From: Loktanella sp. IMCC34160
GTDB lineage: Bacteria; Pseudomonadota; Alphaproteobacteria; Rhodobacterales; Rhodobacteraceae
Length of the DNA stretch: 64,000 nucleotides
NCBI RefSeq assembly: GCF_004145845.1
Contig: NZ_SELP01000002.1
Location: forward strand, 310,001 to 374,000
Reading direction: 5' to 3'
Shown: one piece after another, positions 18,523-26,573 of the stretch
Layout: each line of letters begins with the position of its first letter
Position numbering within the stretch: position 1 is the stretch's first letter
Program-made: the position numbers and the translations under genes
The notes under the pieces: generated by a model
Databases searched by the model: none
The model's input: only the letters and a program-made list of their open reading frames with translations
Told to the model about the DNA's origin: nothing

Positions 18523-19263
18523 TCAGGCGGCGTCGGTGGTGACCGGGCCGCGCACGATCTTGCCATCCACGAAATGGATGCCGCATTCGGTCTTGTCGCT
18601 GCCGCGCCAGCGGCCCGCGCGCGGGTCTTCCCCGTCGTTCACGCGGGTGGTGCAGGGGGCGCAGCCGATGGATGGGTAGCCTTTGGACACCAGAGGGTGA
18701 CGGGGCAGGCGGTTTTCGGCGATGTAATCCTTCACATCCTCGGTGCCCCAATGGGCCAGCGGGTTGATCTTGATCCGCCCGGTGCCGTCCTCGGCCTCGA
18801 AGAATTGCAGGGCCTCGCGCTTGCCGCCCTGATACCGTTTGCGCCCCGTGATCCAAGCGTCGAACCCGGACAGGGCCTGTTGCAGCGGCACCGTCTTGCG
18901 CAGAGAGCAGCAGGCATCGGGGTCGTGCAGGTGCAACAGCCCCTCGTTGTCGTCCCTGAACACAGCTTCGCGCGTCGGGCGGATGATCCGCACGTCTTCC
19001 AGCCGCAACCGTTCCGCCAGTTCCTGCTGATAGACCAGCGTCTCGGCGAACAGCATTTCGGTGTCGATGAACAGGACCGGGGTTTTCCGGTCGATCACCG
19101 ACACAAGATGCAGCAGAACAACCGATTCCGCCCCGAACGAAGACACCAGGGCGATCTTGCCGATCTCGGCGTCGCCCAAGGCGCGTTCCAGCACGGCGGT
19201 GGCGCCATGGTGGCGGTAGCGGTCATTCAGCCCGGCAACTTTATTGGTCAGGTCAAGCGGCAT
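18523..19263 (-). CDS. cysH: Adenylyl-sulfate (APS) reductase, Fe-S type CysH
   Basis: Reduces activated sulfate to sulfite with thioredoxin. The 246-residue protein carries both cysteine pairs of the [4Fe-4S] class: CC in DPDACCSLRK, and CAPC plus the C-terminal ECGIHF catalytic cysteine. These pairs are absent from E. coli-type PAPS reductase, so APS is the likelier substrate. The P-loop-like SSFGAESVV and the TGRKR motif are present. The start MPLDLTNK (19263) overlaps the sir stop by 11 bases; a longer start at 19284 is possible. Confidence 0.93.
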   Translation of the reverse strand: MPLDLTNKVAGLNDRYRHHGATAVLERALGDAEIGKIALVSSFGAESVVLLHLVSVIDRKTPVLFIDTEMLFAETLVYQQELAERLRLEDVRIIRPTREAVFRDDNEGLLHLHDPDACCSLRKTVPLQQALSGFDAWITGRKRYQGGKREALQFFEAEDGTGRIKINPLAHWGTEDVKDYIAENRLPRHPLVSKGYPSIGCAPCTTRVNDGEDPRAGRWRGSDKTECGIHFVDGKIVRGPVTTDAA

Positions 19264-20923
19264 CGGCCTTTTCCTCCGCTTCATAGAGCGCGGATTTGAA
19301 CGGAGTCATGCCCACCCGGCGGAAGGCCTGAAGAAAGGTCTCTTCGGGGCTTTCGCGCAGGGAAACATAGGCGCGGACGATCCGTTCGATCGCGGGGACG
19401 ATTTCATCGGCGGAAAAACCGGGGCCGGTCTTTGTGCCGATGGCGGCGTCTTCGGTGCCGTCACCGCCAAGGGTGATCTGGTAGTTTTCCACCCCGGCGC
19501 GATCCAGCCCCAGAATGCCGATATGGCCGACATGGTGATGACCGCAGGCGTTGATGCAGCCCGAAATCTTGATCTTCAGCGGGCCGACCTCGTGCTCCAG
19601 CTTCAGTTCGTCAAAGCGGGTCGCGATCTCTTGCGCGATCGGGATCGACCGGGCGGTGGCAAGGGCGCAGTAGTCCATGCCGGGGCAGGCGATGATGTCC
19701 GAGGCCAGCCCGATATTCGCGGTTGCCAGCCCTGCGTCGCGCAGGCGGGCGTAGACCTCGGGCAGGTCGGATTTATGGACATGCGGCAGGATCACGTTCT
19801 GTTCGTGGCTGATCCGCAATTCGCCGTGGCCAAAGACCTCGGCCAGATCAGCAAGCGCGCGCATCTGGTCTGATGTGGCGTCGCCCGGCGTCTGCCCATG
19901 CGCCTTGATCGAGACCGAGACGATGGCATAGCCCTCCGCCTTGTGCTGGGCCAGGTTGGTATCGGTCCAGCTGCGGAAGGCCGGGTTCGCGGCGCGGGCG
20001 GCCTCGTATCCACCCGTCGGCTTGGTCACGAAGGCGGGCGGCTGGAAGTGTTGTTCAATCTCGGCCAGAAGGTCCTGATCGACGCCGGTGAAGGCGGGAC
20101 GCAGTTCCGCGAACCGGTCCTCGACCAACCGGGAAATCTCTTCGATTCCATGCTCGTGCACGGTGATCTTGACGCGGGCCTTGTATTTGTTGTCGCGTCG
20201 GCCCAGCAGGTTCCAGACCGAGACGACCGCCTCGACATAGGGCAACAAATCAGCCTGCGGCAGGAAGTCCCGGATCACCTTGCCGATCATCGGGGTGCGG
20301 CCAAGCCCGCCGCCGACGATCACCTCGAACCCCGGCTCGCCCGCGTCGTTCAGGACCATGCGCAGCCCGATGTCATGGGCGCGGGTCACGGCGCGGTCGT
20401 TGGGGCTGCCGGTGATTGCGATCTTGAATTTGCGCGGCAGGAACTGAAACTCCGGGTGGTCGGTAGACCATTGGCGCAGCAGTTCCGCCACGGGGCGCGG
20501 ATCGGCGATTTCATCGGCAGCTGCGCCCGCGAAATGATCGGCGGTCACGTTGCGGATGGTATTGCCGCTGGTCTGGATCGCGTGCATCCCCACATCGGCC
20601 AGCGCGTCAAGGATATCCGGTACATCAGCCAGTTTGGGCCAGTTGTACTGGATGTTCTGACGCGTGGTGAAATGGCCATAGCCCTTGTCCCAACGGTCGG
20701 CGATATAGGCTAGCTGGCGCATCTGGGCGGGGTTCAGGGTGCCATAGGGCACGGCCACCCGCAGCATATAGGCGTGCAGTTGCAGATACAGCCCGTTCAT
20801 CAGGCGCAGCGGGCGAAACTCGTCCTCGGTCAGCGATCCGTCGATCCGGCGGTTCACCTGGGCCCGGAACTGGGCCACGCGTTCGTGGACGAATGCGGCG
20901 TCAAAGTCGTTGTAGTGATACAT
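19253..20923 (-). CDS. Assimilatory sulfite/nitrite reductase, sirohaem Fe-S
   Basis: 556 residues with two ferredoxin-like half domains and the sirohaem/[4Fe-4S] cysteines C-x5-C (ACPGMDYC) and C-x3-C (SGCINACGHH) in the C-terminal half. It reduces sulfite to sulfide with six electrons. The location between cysH and cysG and the absence of nitrate genes favour sulfite over nitrite. The longer frame to 21034 runs into the DUF2849 gene, so the ATG at 20923 (MYHYNDFD), one base after the DUF2849 stop, is the start. The single-subunit form is ferredoxin-linked, in keeping with fpr in the same group. Confidence 0.93.
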   Translation of the reverse strand: MYHYNDFDAAFVHERVAQFRAQVNRRIDGSLTEDEFRPLRLMNGLYLQLHAYMLRVAVPYGTLNPAQMRQLAYIADRWDKGYGHFTTRQNIQYNWPKLADVPDILDALADVGMHAIQTSGNTIRNVTADHFAGAAADEIADPRPVAELLRQWSTDHPEFQFLPRKFKIAITGSPNDRAVTRAHDIGLRMVLNDAGEPGFEVIVGGGLGRTPMIGKVIRDFLPQADLLPYVEAVVSVWNLLGRRDNKYKARVKITVHEHGIEEISRLVEDRFAELRPAFTGVDQDLLAEIEQHFQPPAFVTKPTGGYEAARAANPAFRSWTDTNLAQHKAEGYAIVSVSIKAHGQTPGDATSDQMRALADLAEVFGHGELRISHEQNVILPHVHKSDLPEVYARLRDAGLATANIGLASDIIACPGMDYCALATARSIPIAQEIATRFDELKLEHEVGPLKIKISGCINACGHHHVGHIGILGLDRAGVENYQITLGGDGTEDAAIGTKTGPGFSADEIVPAIERIVRAYVSLRESPEETFLQAFRRVGMTPFKSALYEAEEKADAA

Positions 20924-20924
20924 C

Positions 20925-21224
20925 TTACACCTCTGCCTGCTTGCCGTGGGCATAGTTCGACGGGCCGCGGGTGCGGAATGCCTCGCGGAAGTGGATGGGT
21001 TCGGGGCCGGTCTGGCCGGGCTTGGCATCGGCAAGGTAGGGGCCGACGACGTGGTCGGGTTGGGACAGGGCGAACAACAGCCGGATATCGGCGTGGGCCT
21101 CGTCCTCGATCAGTTCTGCCTCTGCCATGTCGCGGGTCCAGCGGTCGTCCTCGGTCAGCCAGATGGCATCGCCGTCCAGAAGGGCGTTGGCAGTAACAAC
21201 CTTGGGGGTGAAGGGGCGGCTCAT
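20925..21224 (-). CDS. DUF2849 protein of the sulfate assimilation operon
   Basis: 99 residues, family DUF2849, typical of the alphaproteobacterial cysG-sir gene order. It starts MSRPFTPKVVTANALLDGDAIWL; no known catalytic motif. Its ATG overlaps the cysG stop (ATGA) and its stop is one base from the sir ATG, so all three are translationally coupled. Function unknown; tight coupling suggests a partner of sulfite reductase or sirohaem delivery. Confidence 0.88.
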   Translation of the reverse strand: MSRPFTPKVVTANALLDGDAIWLTEDDRWTRDMAEAELIEDEAHADIRLLFALSQPDHVVGPYLADAKPGQTGPEPIHFREAFRTRGPSNYAHGKQAEV

Positions 21225-22621
21225 TGGGTGGCCTCTTTCAGCTCGGGTGTGGTCAGGGCGGCCAAGGCGGCGCGGGGCGCAAGGCCAAGGAAGGTCAGGG
21301 CAGGGCCGGACAGATTGGCGCGGGTCAGGTCCGGTTCCAGGTTGGACAGCGTGGTGGACAGAACCCGGCTGTCGGGGCGGCTGGCGTTTTCAATCACGGT
21401 GACCGGGGTTGCCGGGTTCGCGCCATGCATCAGCAGGCGGCCCTGAATGAAACGGGCGGATTTCTTGCCCATGTAGATCGCAGCGACCTCTCCGGGCCGG
21501 GCCAGCGCGCGCCAGTCGTGGTCGCAGAACCCCTTGGTGTCATGGCCGGTCAGAAAGCGGACCGATGAATTGCGGTGCCGCTTGGTCAGGCTCTGGCCGA
21601 TCTGGGCCACGGCGGCGGAGGCGGCGGTGATCCCCGGCACGATGTGCCAGTCGATCCCGGCGGCGTCCAGCGCGTCGATCTCTTCGTCCAGACGGCCAAA
21701 GACGGTCGGATCCCCGGCCTTGAGCCGCACAACCTGTGCGCCCCCGGCGGCGTGTTCCACGATCAGCGCATTAATGTCCGACTGGCTGGTGGAGGTGCCA
21801 AAACCCTCTTTGCCGACGTCGATCATCAGCGCCTCGCGCCGGGCAAGTTCAAGGATCTCGGGCGAGACAAGCCGGTCGTAGATGACCACATCCGCGGTAT
21901 CCAGCGCCTTGCGGGCCTTGAGGGTCAGCAGGTCCGGGTCACCGGGGCCCGCGCCGACAAGGGCGACGTGGCCGTCGCGGCGGGCCTGCATGACATGGGT
22001 GTCCAGCAGGTCGGACAGGGCTCGGTCCACCGCCGGTTCGCCGCCCTGATCCAAGGCGCGGGGGCCATCGCGGAAGTAATAGTCGGCCCAGAAGTCGCGC
22101 CGCTTGCGCCCCATCGGCAGCACATCGGCGGCATGGCGGAAGGCCTTGCCGATCCGCGCCAGCAGCCCCAGCGTCGCAGGCAGTCGTTCTTCCAGATCGG
22201 CCTTGATCGCGCGGGCCAGCACGGGGGCTGCGCCTTCGGTGCCGATGGCGACGGTGACGGGGTCCCGGTCGACGATGGCGGGGGTGATGAAGTCGGACCC
22301 ATGCAGGTTATCGACAATGTTCACCAGCGCGCCCTCGGCCCGGGCAATCCCGGCCACGCGGGCGTCTTCCACTTCGTCCTCGGCTGCGCCATAGACAAGC
22401 GCGGCACCGCGAGCGTCCCCCGTGGTCAGGGCGCGGGGGATCAATGCAATCTTGCCGTCATACGCAAGGCGCAGAAGATCGGGGTGGGGCGCATCGGCAT
22501 AAACCTCGACCTTCGCCTCTGTCTTGGTCAGAAGGCGCAGCTTGGCCAGCGCGGCCTCGCCACCGCCGGCAAGGACGATCCGGGCGTTCTTGACGTCCAG
22601 GAAAATCGGGAAGTGCTGCAT
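21221..22621 (-). CDS. cysG: Sirohaem synthase CysG (SUMT plus precorrin-2 dehydrogenase/ferrochelatase)
   Basis: 466 residues. The N-terminal NAD-dependent dehydrogenase/ferrochelatase domain (FLDVKNARIVLAGGGEAALAK, 6-26) is followed by the SAM-dependent uroporphyrinogen-III methyltransferase domain (VGAGPGDPDLLTLKA, DPTVFGR). It makes the sirohaem required by the downstream reductase. The frame is open to 22915, but those extra residues are antisense to the Lrp gene and do not match the family; the start MQHFPIFLDV at 22621 does. It is the first gene of the operon and is divergent from the Lrp-type regulator. Confidence 0.95.
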   Translation of the reverse strand: MQHFPIFLDVKNARIVLAGGGEAALAKLRLLTKTEAKVEVYADAPHPDLLRLAYDGKIALIPRALTTGDARGAALVYGAAEDEVEDARVAGIARAEGALVNIVDNLHGSDFITPAIVDRDPVTVAIGTEGAAPVLARAIKADLEERLPATLGLLARIGKAFRHAADVLPMGRKRRDFWADYYFRDGPRALDQGGEPAVDRALSDLLDTHVMQARRDGHVALVGAGPGDPDLLTLKARKALDTADVVIYDRLVSPEILELARREALMIDVGKEGFGTSTSQSDINALIVEHAAGGAQVVRLKAGDPTVFGRLDEEIDALDAAGIDWHIVPGITAASAAVAQIGQSLTKRHRNSSVRFLTGHDTKGFCDHDWRALARPGEVAAIYMGKKSARFIQGRLLMHGANPATPVTVIENASRPDSRVLSTTLSNLEPDLTRANLSGPALTFLGLAPRAALAALTTPELKEATQ

Positions 22622-22653
22622 CGGGTCATGTCCTATGGTCGAAATCTGACCCC

Positions 22654-22677
22654 AATATAGGAAATTGTCCCTGTATT
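22654..22677. promoter_or_regulatory. Inverted repeat in the cysG / Lrp divergent promoter region
   Basis: AATATAGG - 8 bases - CCTGTATT, seven of eight pairs matching, 33 bases upstream of the cysG start. Its position between a divergent Lrp-type regulator and the operon suggests an operator. Assignment is inference. Confidence 0.4.
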
Positions 22678-22763
22678 TGGCTATTGCACCGCAGAAATAA
22701 GGACGTATGTTCACATCCATCGCCCGGCGATAGCTTCTGTTCCAAACTGCGGAGAAAACCGGA

Positions 22764-23225
22764 ATGGCGTTTCGAATTGACGATATGGATCGGAAAATCC
22801 TTGGCGAATTGCAGCGTGACGCCGGGCAGTCGCTGGATGAAATCGCCAAGAATGTCGGGTCGTCCAAGACCCCGGTCTGGAACCGGATTCGCAAGATGAA
22901 AGAGGCCGGGATCATCGGTCAGCAGACCGTCTTGCTGGATGCCGAGGCGCTGGGGTTCGAGGCGACATTCTTTGTCCTGATCCGCACGTCCGAGCACGAG
23001 GCGGATTGGCAGAACAAGTTTCTTTCCGCCCTGCGCGACCGGCCCGAGGTGCAGGAGGCACACCGGCTGGCGGGCGATATCGACTATATCCTCAAGGTGC
23101 GGGTCAAGAACGCGCGGGCCTATGACGTCTTCTATCAGGCGCTGATTTCCGAGGTGAAGATCCACAACGTCACCGCCCTTCTGTCGATGGAAGAACTGAA
23201 ATCGACGGTTTCCCTGCCGCTCTGA
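22764..23225 (+). CDS. Lrp/AsnC-family transcriptional regulator
   Basis: 153 residues: an N-terminal winged HTH (MDRKILGELQRDAGQSLDEIA then VGSSKTPVWNRIRKM, 10-55) and a C-terminal RAM ligand-binding domain (70-150). Lrp proteins form octamers that sense amino acids or related metabolites. Divergent placement next to cysG makes this a candidate regulator of sulfate assimilation, with a sulfur amino acid as possible ligand. That link is contextual. Confidence 0.92.
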   Translation: MAFRIDDMDRKILGELQRDAGQSLDEIAKNVGSSKTPVWNRIRKMKEAGIIGQQTVLLDAEALGFEATFFVLIRTSEHEADWQNKFLSALRDRPEVQEAHRLAGDIDYILKVRVKNARAYDVFYQALISEVKIHNVTALLSMEELKSTVSLPL

Positions 23226-23272
23226 TCCGCTTGGCTCTGGTCAAGGCCCGTGCCGGTTTCTAGGGTTGGCCC

Positions 23273-25051
23273 ATGTTCGCGCCCCGTCTGCGCCGCCTTG
23301 CGGTGATCCTGTCCTTTCTTGCCGCCGTGGCCGCCGTTGCGGGCGGGGTCTGGGCCTATGGCTATGCCGGGGCGCTGCGGCAGCTGCAAAGCCGGGGCCA
23401 GTCGGACCTTGCCCTTGCCGGTGATCGGCTGACCGGCGAATTGCAGCAATTCCGGTCACTTGCGGTGTTGATGGCCGATCACCCCACAGTGACGGGGCTG
23501 CTGGCGGGGACGGTTGATCCGGCCACCTCCCGCGCCCTGCTGCTGGAGGTCGCGGACAAGACCGGATCGCTGGATGTGATCGTCGTGGACCAAACAGGCC
23601 GCGAACGCGCCGCGGCCAGTGGCACACCGCCCGATCCCCACGCTGGGCGGCCCTATTACGAACGGGCGATGGATGGGGCGCTTGGCGTCTATCATCAGTT
23701 GTCGGACCGCTACGGTCGGCGCACGTTCCTCTTCGCCGCGCCCGTGTTTTCCGAAGACGGCCCACCATCCGGGGCGGTTCTGGTGTTGGCCGATGTCGAG
23801 GAAGTCGAGGCCGTTTGGCGCGGCGACCGCCCCACGGTGTTCTTCACCGACGAACTGGGTGTCATCTTTGTGTCGAACCGATCTGAATTGGTGTTTCGGT
23901 CCCGCACCGGGGACATGCGCGCGGCAGGGCAAAGCGCGGAATACCCCACCGGGCGGATCATGCCCTTTGTCCATTACGAGGCCCGCCTGTGGCAGGGGAT
24001 GGACCTGTGGCGGGTCGATGCGGGCCGCTATGTGCCGGAACGGGCGTTGCATCTTGAACTGGACCTGCCGGTGATCGGCCTTGTGGGAGAGGCGCTTTTG
24101 GACGTGGCCCCGGCGCGGCAACTGGCTCTGTTGCAGGCAACGGTCACGGCGGCGCTGTGTCTTGCCTTTGGGGCGCTGCTGTTTCTGGCTACCGAACGCC
24201 GCCGCACCCTGGCGGAAGCGAACCAGAGGCTTGAGGCGCGGGTGGCGCAGCGGACGGCCGAACTGTCCGACCTCAACGCCGACCTGCTTCGCGAGGTGGC
24301 GGAACGGACCGCCGCCGAAGCGCGGTTGAAGAAGGCGCAGGCGGACCTTGTACAAGCGGGCAAGCTGTCGGCGCTGGGGCAGATGTCGGCGGGCATCAGC
24401 CATGAATTGAACCAGCCCCTGATGGCGATCCGGTCCTTTGCCGAAAACGCCGAAGTCTTTCTGGCCAAGGGAAAACAGGATGTGGCCGCCCAGAACCTGA
24501 CCCGCATTTCCGACCTGGCCCGTCGGATGGGTCGGATCATCCGCAACCTGCGCGCCTTCGCCCGACAGGAAAGCGAAGCCCTGTCGGACGTGGATATCAC
24601 CGCCGTCGTCGATGTTGTCCTTGAGATGGCAAGCGCAAGGCTGACCCAATCGACCGTCACCGTGATCTGGGACCGCCCGTCCGGCCCGGTCATGGTCCGA
24701 GGTGGAGAGGTGCGCCTGCAACAGGTGATCCTGAACCTTGTCACCAATGCGGTCGACGCGATGGAAGAGACGGGCGAGAAGCGGCTGGAGATTGGGGTGT
24801 CCTCCGAGGGGGCGAAGGTGTTCGTGACCGTGCGGGACACCGGCCCCGGCATTGACGAGCCGGAAAAGATATTTGATCCCTTCTATTCGACAAAGACCGT
24901 GGGCAGCGGCGACGGCATGGGGCTTGGCCTGTCGATTTCCTACGGGTTGGTGCAAAGTTTCGGGGGCAATATCCGGGGCCGCAATCACCCGGACGGCGGC
25001 GCGGTCTTTACCGTGGAACTGGCCGGGGTGGCCGGGAAGGGGGGCGCATGA
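23273..25051 (+). CDS. dctB: C4-dicarboxylate sensor histidine kinase DctB
   Basis: 592 residues. An N-terminal membrane helix (about 9-30) leads to a periplasmic double-PAS-like sensor (30-270), a second membrane helix (about 283-305), a coiled coil rich in LEARVAQRTAEL, the phospho-acceptor GISHELNQPL with His377, and an ATPase domain with the N, G1 and G2 boxes (LVTNAVDAMEE, DTGPGID, GMGLGLS). It should detect periplasmic dicarboxylates and phosphorylate DctD, whose start overlaps its stop by 4 bases (ATGA). Confidence 0.92.
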   Translation: MFAPRLRRLAVILSFLAAVAAVAGGVWAYGYAGALRQLQSRGQSDLALAGDRLTGELQQFRSLAVLMADHPTVTGLLAGTVDPATSRALLLEVADKTGSLDVIVVDQTGRERAAASGTPPDPHAGRPYYERAMDGALGVYHQLSDRYGRRTFLFAAPVFSEDGPPSGAVLVLADVEEVEAVWRGDRPTVFFTDELGVIFVSNRSELVFRSRTGDMRAAGQSAEYPTGRIMPFVHYEARLWQGMDLWRVDAGRYVPERALHLELDLPVIGLVGEALLDVAPARQLALLQATVTAALCLAFGALLFLATERRRTLAEANQRLEARVAQRTAELSDLNADLLREVAERTAAEARLKKAQADLVQAGKLSALGQMSAGISHELNQPLMAIRSFAENAEVFLAKGKQDVAAQNLTRISDLARRMGRIIRNLRAFARQESEALSDVDITAVVDVVLEMASARLTQSTVTVIWDRPSGPVMVRGGEVRLQQVILNLVTNAVDAMEETGEKRLEIGVSSEGAKVFVTVRDTGPGIDEPEKIFDPFYSTKTVGSGDGMGLGLSISYGLVQSFGGNIRGRNHPDGGAVFTVELAGVAGKGGA

Positions 25052-26274
25052 CGCGCAAGGTTCTTCTGGTGGACGATGACCGCGAGGTGCGCGAGGCGCT
25101 TGGCCAGACGCTGGAACTGGCCGATCTGGACCCGATCCTTGCCGGCAGCTTTGTCGAGGCGAAGGACCGGATCGAACCGGGGTTTGACGGGGTGATCGTC
25201 ACCGATATCCGGATGCCGGGCCGCGACGGGTTTCACCTTCTGGATCACGCGCGCAAGCAAGACCCGGACCTGCCGGTGATCCTGTTGACGGGTGAAGGCG
25301 ACATTCCCATGGCGGTTCGCGCGATGGACGCGGGCGCCCATTCGTTTCTGGAAAAACCCTGCGCCCCGTCCGACCTGATCGCGGTCGTCGAAAAGGCGCT
25401 GGACCAGCGGCGCGCGGTTCTGGAGGACCGGCGCCACAAGCTGGAAATGGAAAGCGGCGATGCGGCGGCGCGGATGCTGTTCGGTACGTCGGACCTTGCC
25501 CGCGACCTGCGCGGCCGCGTCCGCACCGTGGCCCGCGCCAGCGCCGAGGTTCTGGTCACCGGAGAGCCGGGCAGCGGCACCCCCAAGGTGGCCGAGGTGA
25601 TCCACCTTCTGTCCGCCGCCGCCCGCCATCCCTTTGTCAAACGGGCCGGGGCCGGGCTGAGTGTCGAAGGTCTGGCGCAGGCGATCGACGCCGCGCAGGC
25701 CGGATCGCTGTATATCGACGAGGTGGGGGCGATGCCGTTGGGGGTTCAATTCGACCTGCTGGACCGGCTGGAAAACGGGGTGCAATGCCGTGTCATCGCG
25801 GGCACCACCGGCGATCTGGCCCGTGATGTCGGGGCAGGGCGGTTCAACGCCGACCTCTATTACCGGCTGGACCTGATGCGGGTCCGCATTCCGGCGATCC
25901 GGGAACGGACCGAAGATATTCCCGTGCTGTTCCGCCATTATGTCGCCCAGGCCTGCGAACAGGCGAACCTGCCGGTTCCGGCGATCCAGCCGGATGTTCT
26001 GGCCCGTCTGATGGCGCAGGACTGGCCGGGCAACGCGCGGGCCCTGATGAACGCCGCGATGCGCTTTGCCTTGGGGCTGGGCGAGGTTGAAGAAGCCGAA
26101 GGGTTGGGTCTGGCCGAACAAATGGCGCGGGTCGAAAAATCGCTGCTGATCGCCGCCCTGCGTCGGGTGCAGGGCAACGCAACCGAAGCGGCGCGCGCCC
26201 TGAAACTGCCGCGCAAGACCTTCTATGACAAGCTTACCCGGCACGAAATCCGGGCCGAGGACTACAGGGTTTAG
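25048..26274 (+). CDS. dctD: DctD-like response regulator with eroded AAA+ domain
   Basis: 408 residues against about 440-460 for DctD. The receiver domain is intact (Asp53 in VTDIRMPGRDG). In the sigma-54-activator domain Walker A reads GEPGSGTPK (172-180), so the usual GK is GT and the catalytic lysine is displaced. The stretch that normally holds ELFGHEKGAFTGA is absent: the sequence jumps from VIHLLSAAARHPF to LSVEGLAQAID. Walker B (LYIDE, 221-225) and RFNADLYYRL (265-274) remain. A C-terminal Fis-type HTH (about 370-395) is intact. DNA binding is likely; ATP-driven sigma-54 activation is not. Confidence 0.88.
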   Translation: MTRKVLLVDDDREVREALGQTLELADLDPILAGSFVEAKDRIEPGFDGVIVTDIRMPGRDGFHLLDHARKQDPDLPVILLTGEGDIPMAVRAMDAGAHSFLEKPCAPSDLIAVVEKALDQRRAVLEDRRHKLEMESGDAAARMLFGTSDLARDLRGRVRTVARASAEVLVTGEPGSGTPKVAEVIHLLSAAARHPFVKRAGAGLSVEGLAQAIDAAQAGSLYIDEVGAMPLGVQFDLLDRLENGVQCRVIAGTTGDLARDVGAGRFNADLYYRLDLMRVRIPAIRERTEDIPVLFRHYVAQACEQANLPVPAIQPDVLARLMAQDWPGNARALMNAAMRFALGLGEVEEAEGLGLAEQMARVEKSLLIAALRRVQGNATEAARALKLPRKTFYDKLTRHEIRAEDYRV

Positions 26275-26340
26275 CACCCCCACGGTTCCGCCAGAGCATC
26301 CCGGCGCGGGGACCATAGCGGCGAGTCGATGGGCCGGTGT

Positions 26341-26389
26341 GTGCGGAAATCCGCACGGTTACCGGTAACCTATGTGCGGTTTTCCGCCC
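26341..26389. promoter_or_regulatory. Tandem inverted repeats, probable DctD binding sites
   Basis: GTGCGGA-AA-TCCGCAC (26341-26356) is a 7-bp inverted repeat. A second, nearly matching copy, GTGCGGTTTTCCGCCC, lies at 26374-26389 with centres 33 bp apart, about three helical turns. Between them is a perfect 14-bp palindrome, GGTTACCGGTAACC (26357-26370). The sites sit about 190-230 bp before dctP and just after dctD, where an upstream activator would bind. Confidence 0.65.
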
Positions 26390-26508
26390 TTGGGTGCCAG
26401 GCGGCAGCGGTCGTCGCCCCAGCTTTGCCTCATAACTATATGCGATGGAACGAAAAATCCGGTAGCTGCGAAGAATTTCATCATTTCTTGCACCGGTCGG
26501 GGCAGGTC

Positions 26509-26526
26509 GGGGCACACTCTTGGCGC
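26509..26526 (+). promoter_or_regulatory. Possible sigma-54 (-24/-12) promoter of dctP
   Basis: GGGCACACTCTTGGC: GG at 26511-26512 and GC at 26523-26524 are separated by exactly 10 bases, and CAC follows GG as in the consensus. The -12 element is TTGGC rather than TTGC. The implied transcript start is about 35-40 bases before dctP. The match is partial. Confidence 0.35.
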
Positions 26527-26573
26527 GCCCCGTAGTTTGCGGGGGTCACATATGTCTCATGGGAGGAGACCAC

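Noticed and set aside
18523-19263. Calling CysH a PAPS reductase
   Set aside because: The CC and CAPC pairs plus ECGIH are those of the iron-sulfur APS-reductase class, not of the E. coli PAPS enzyme.
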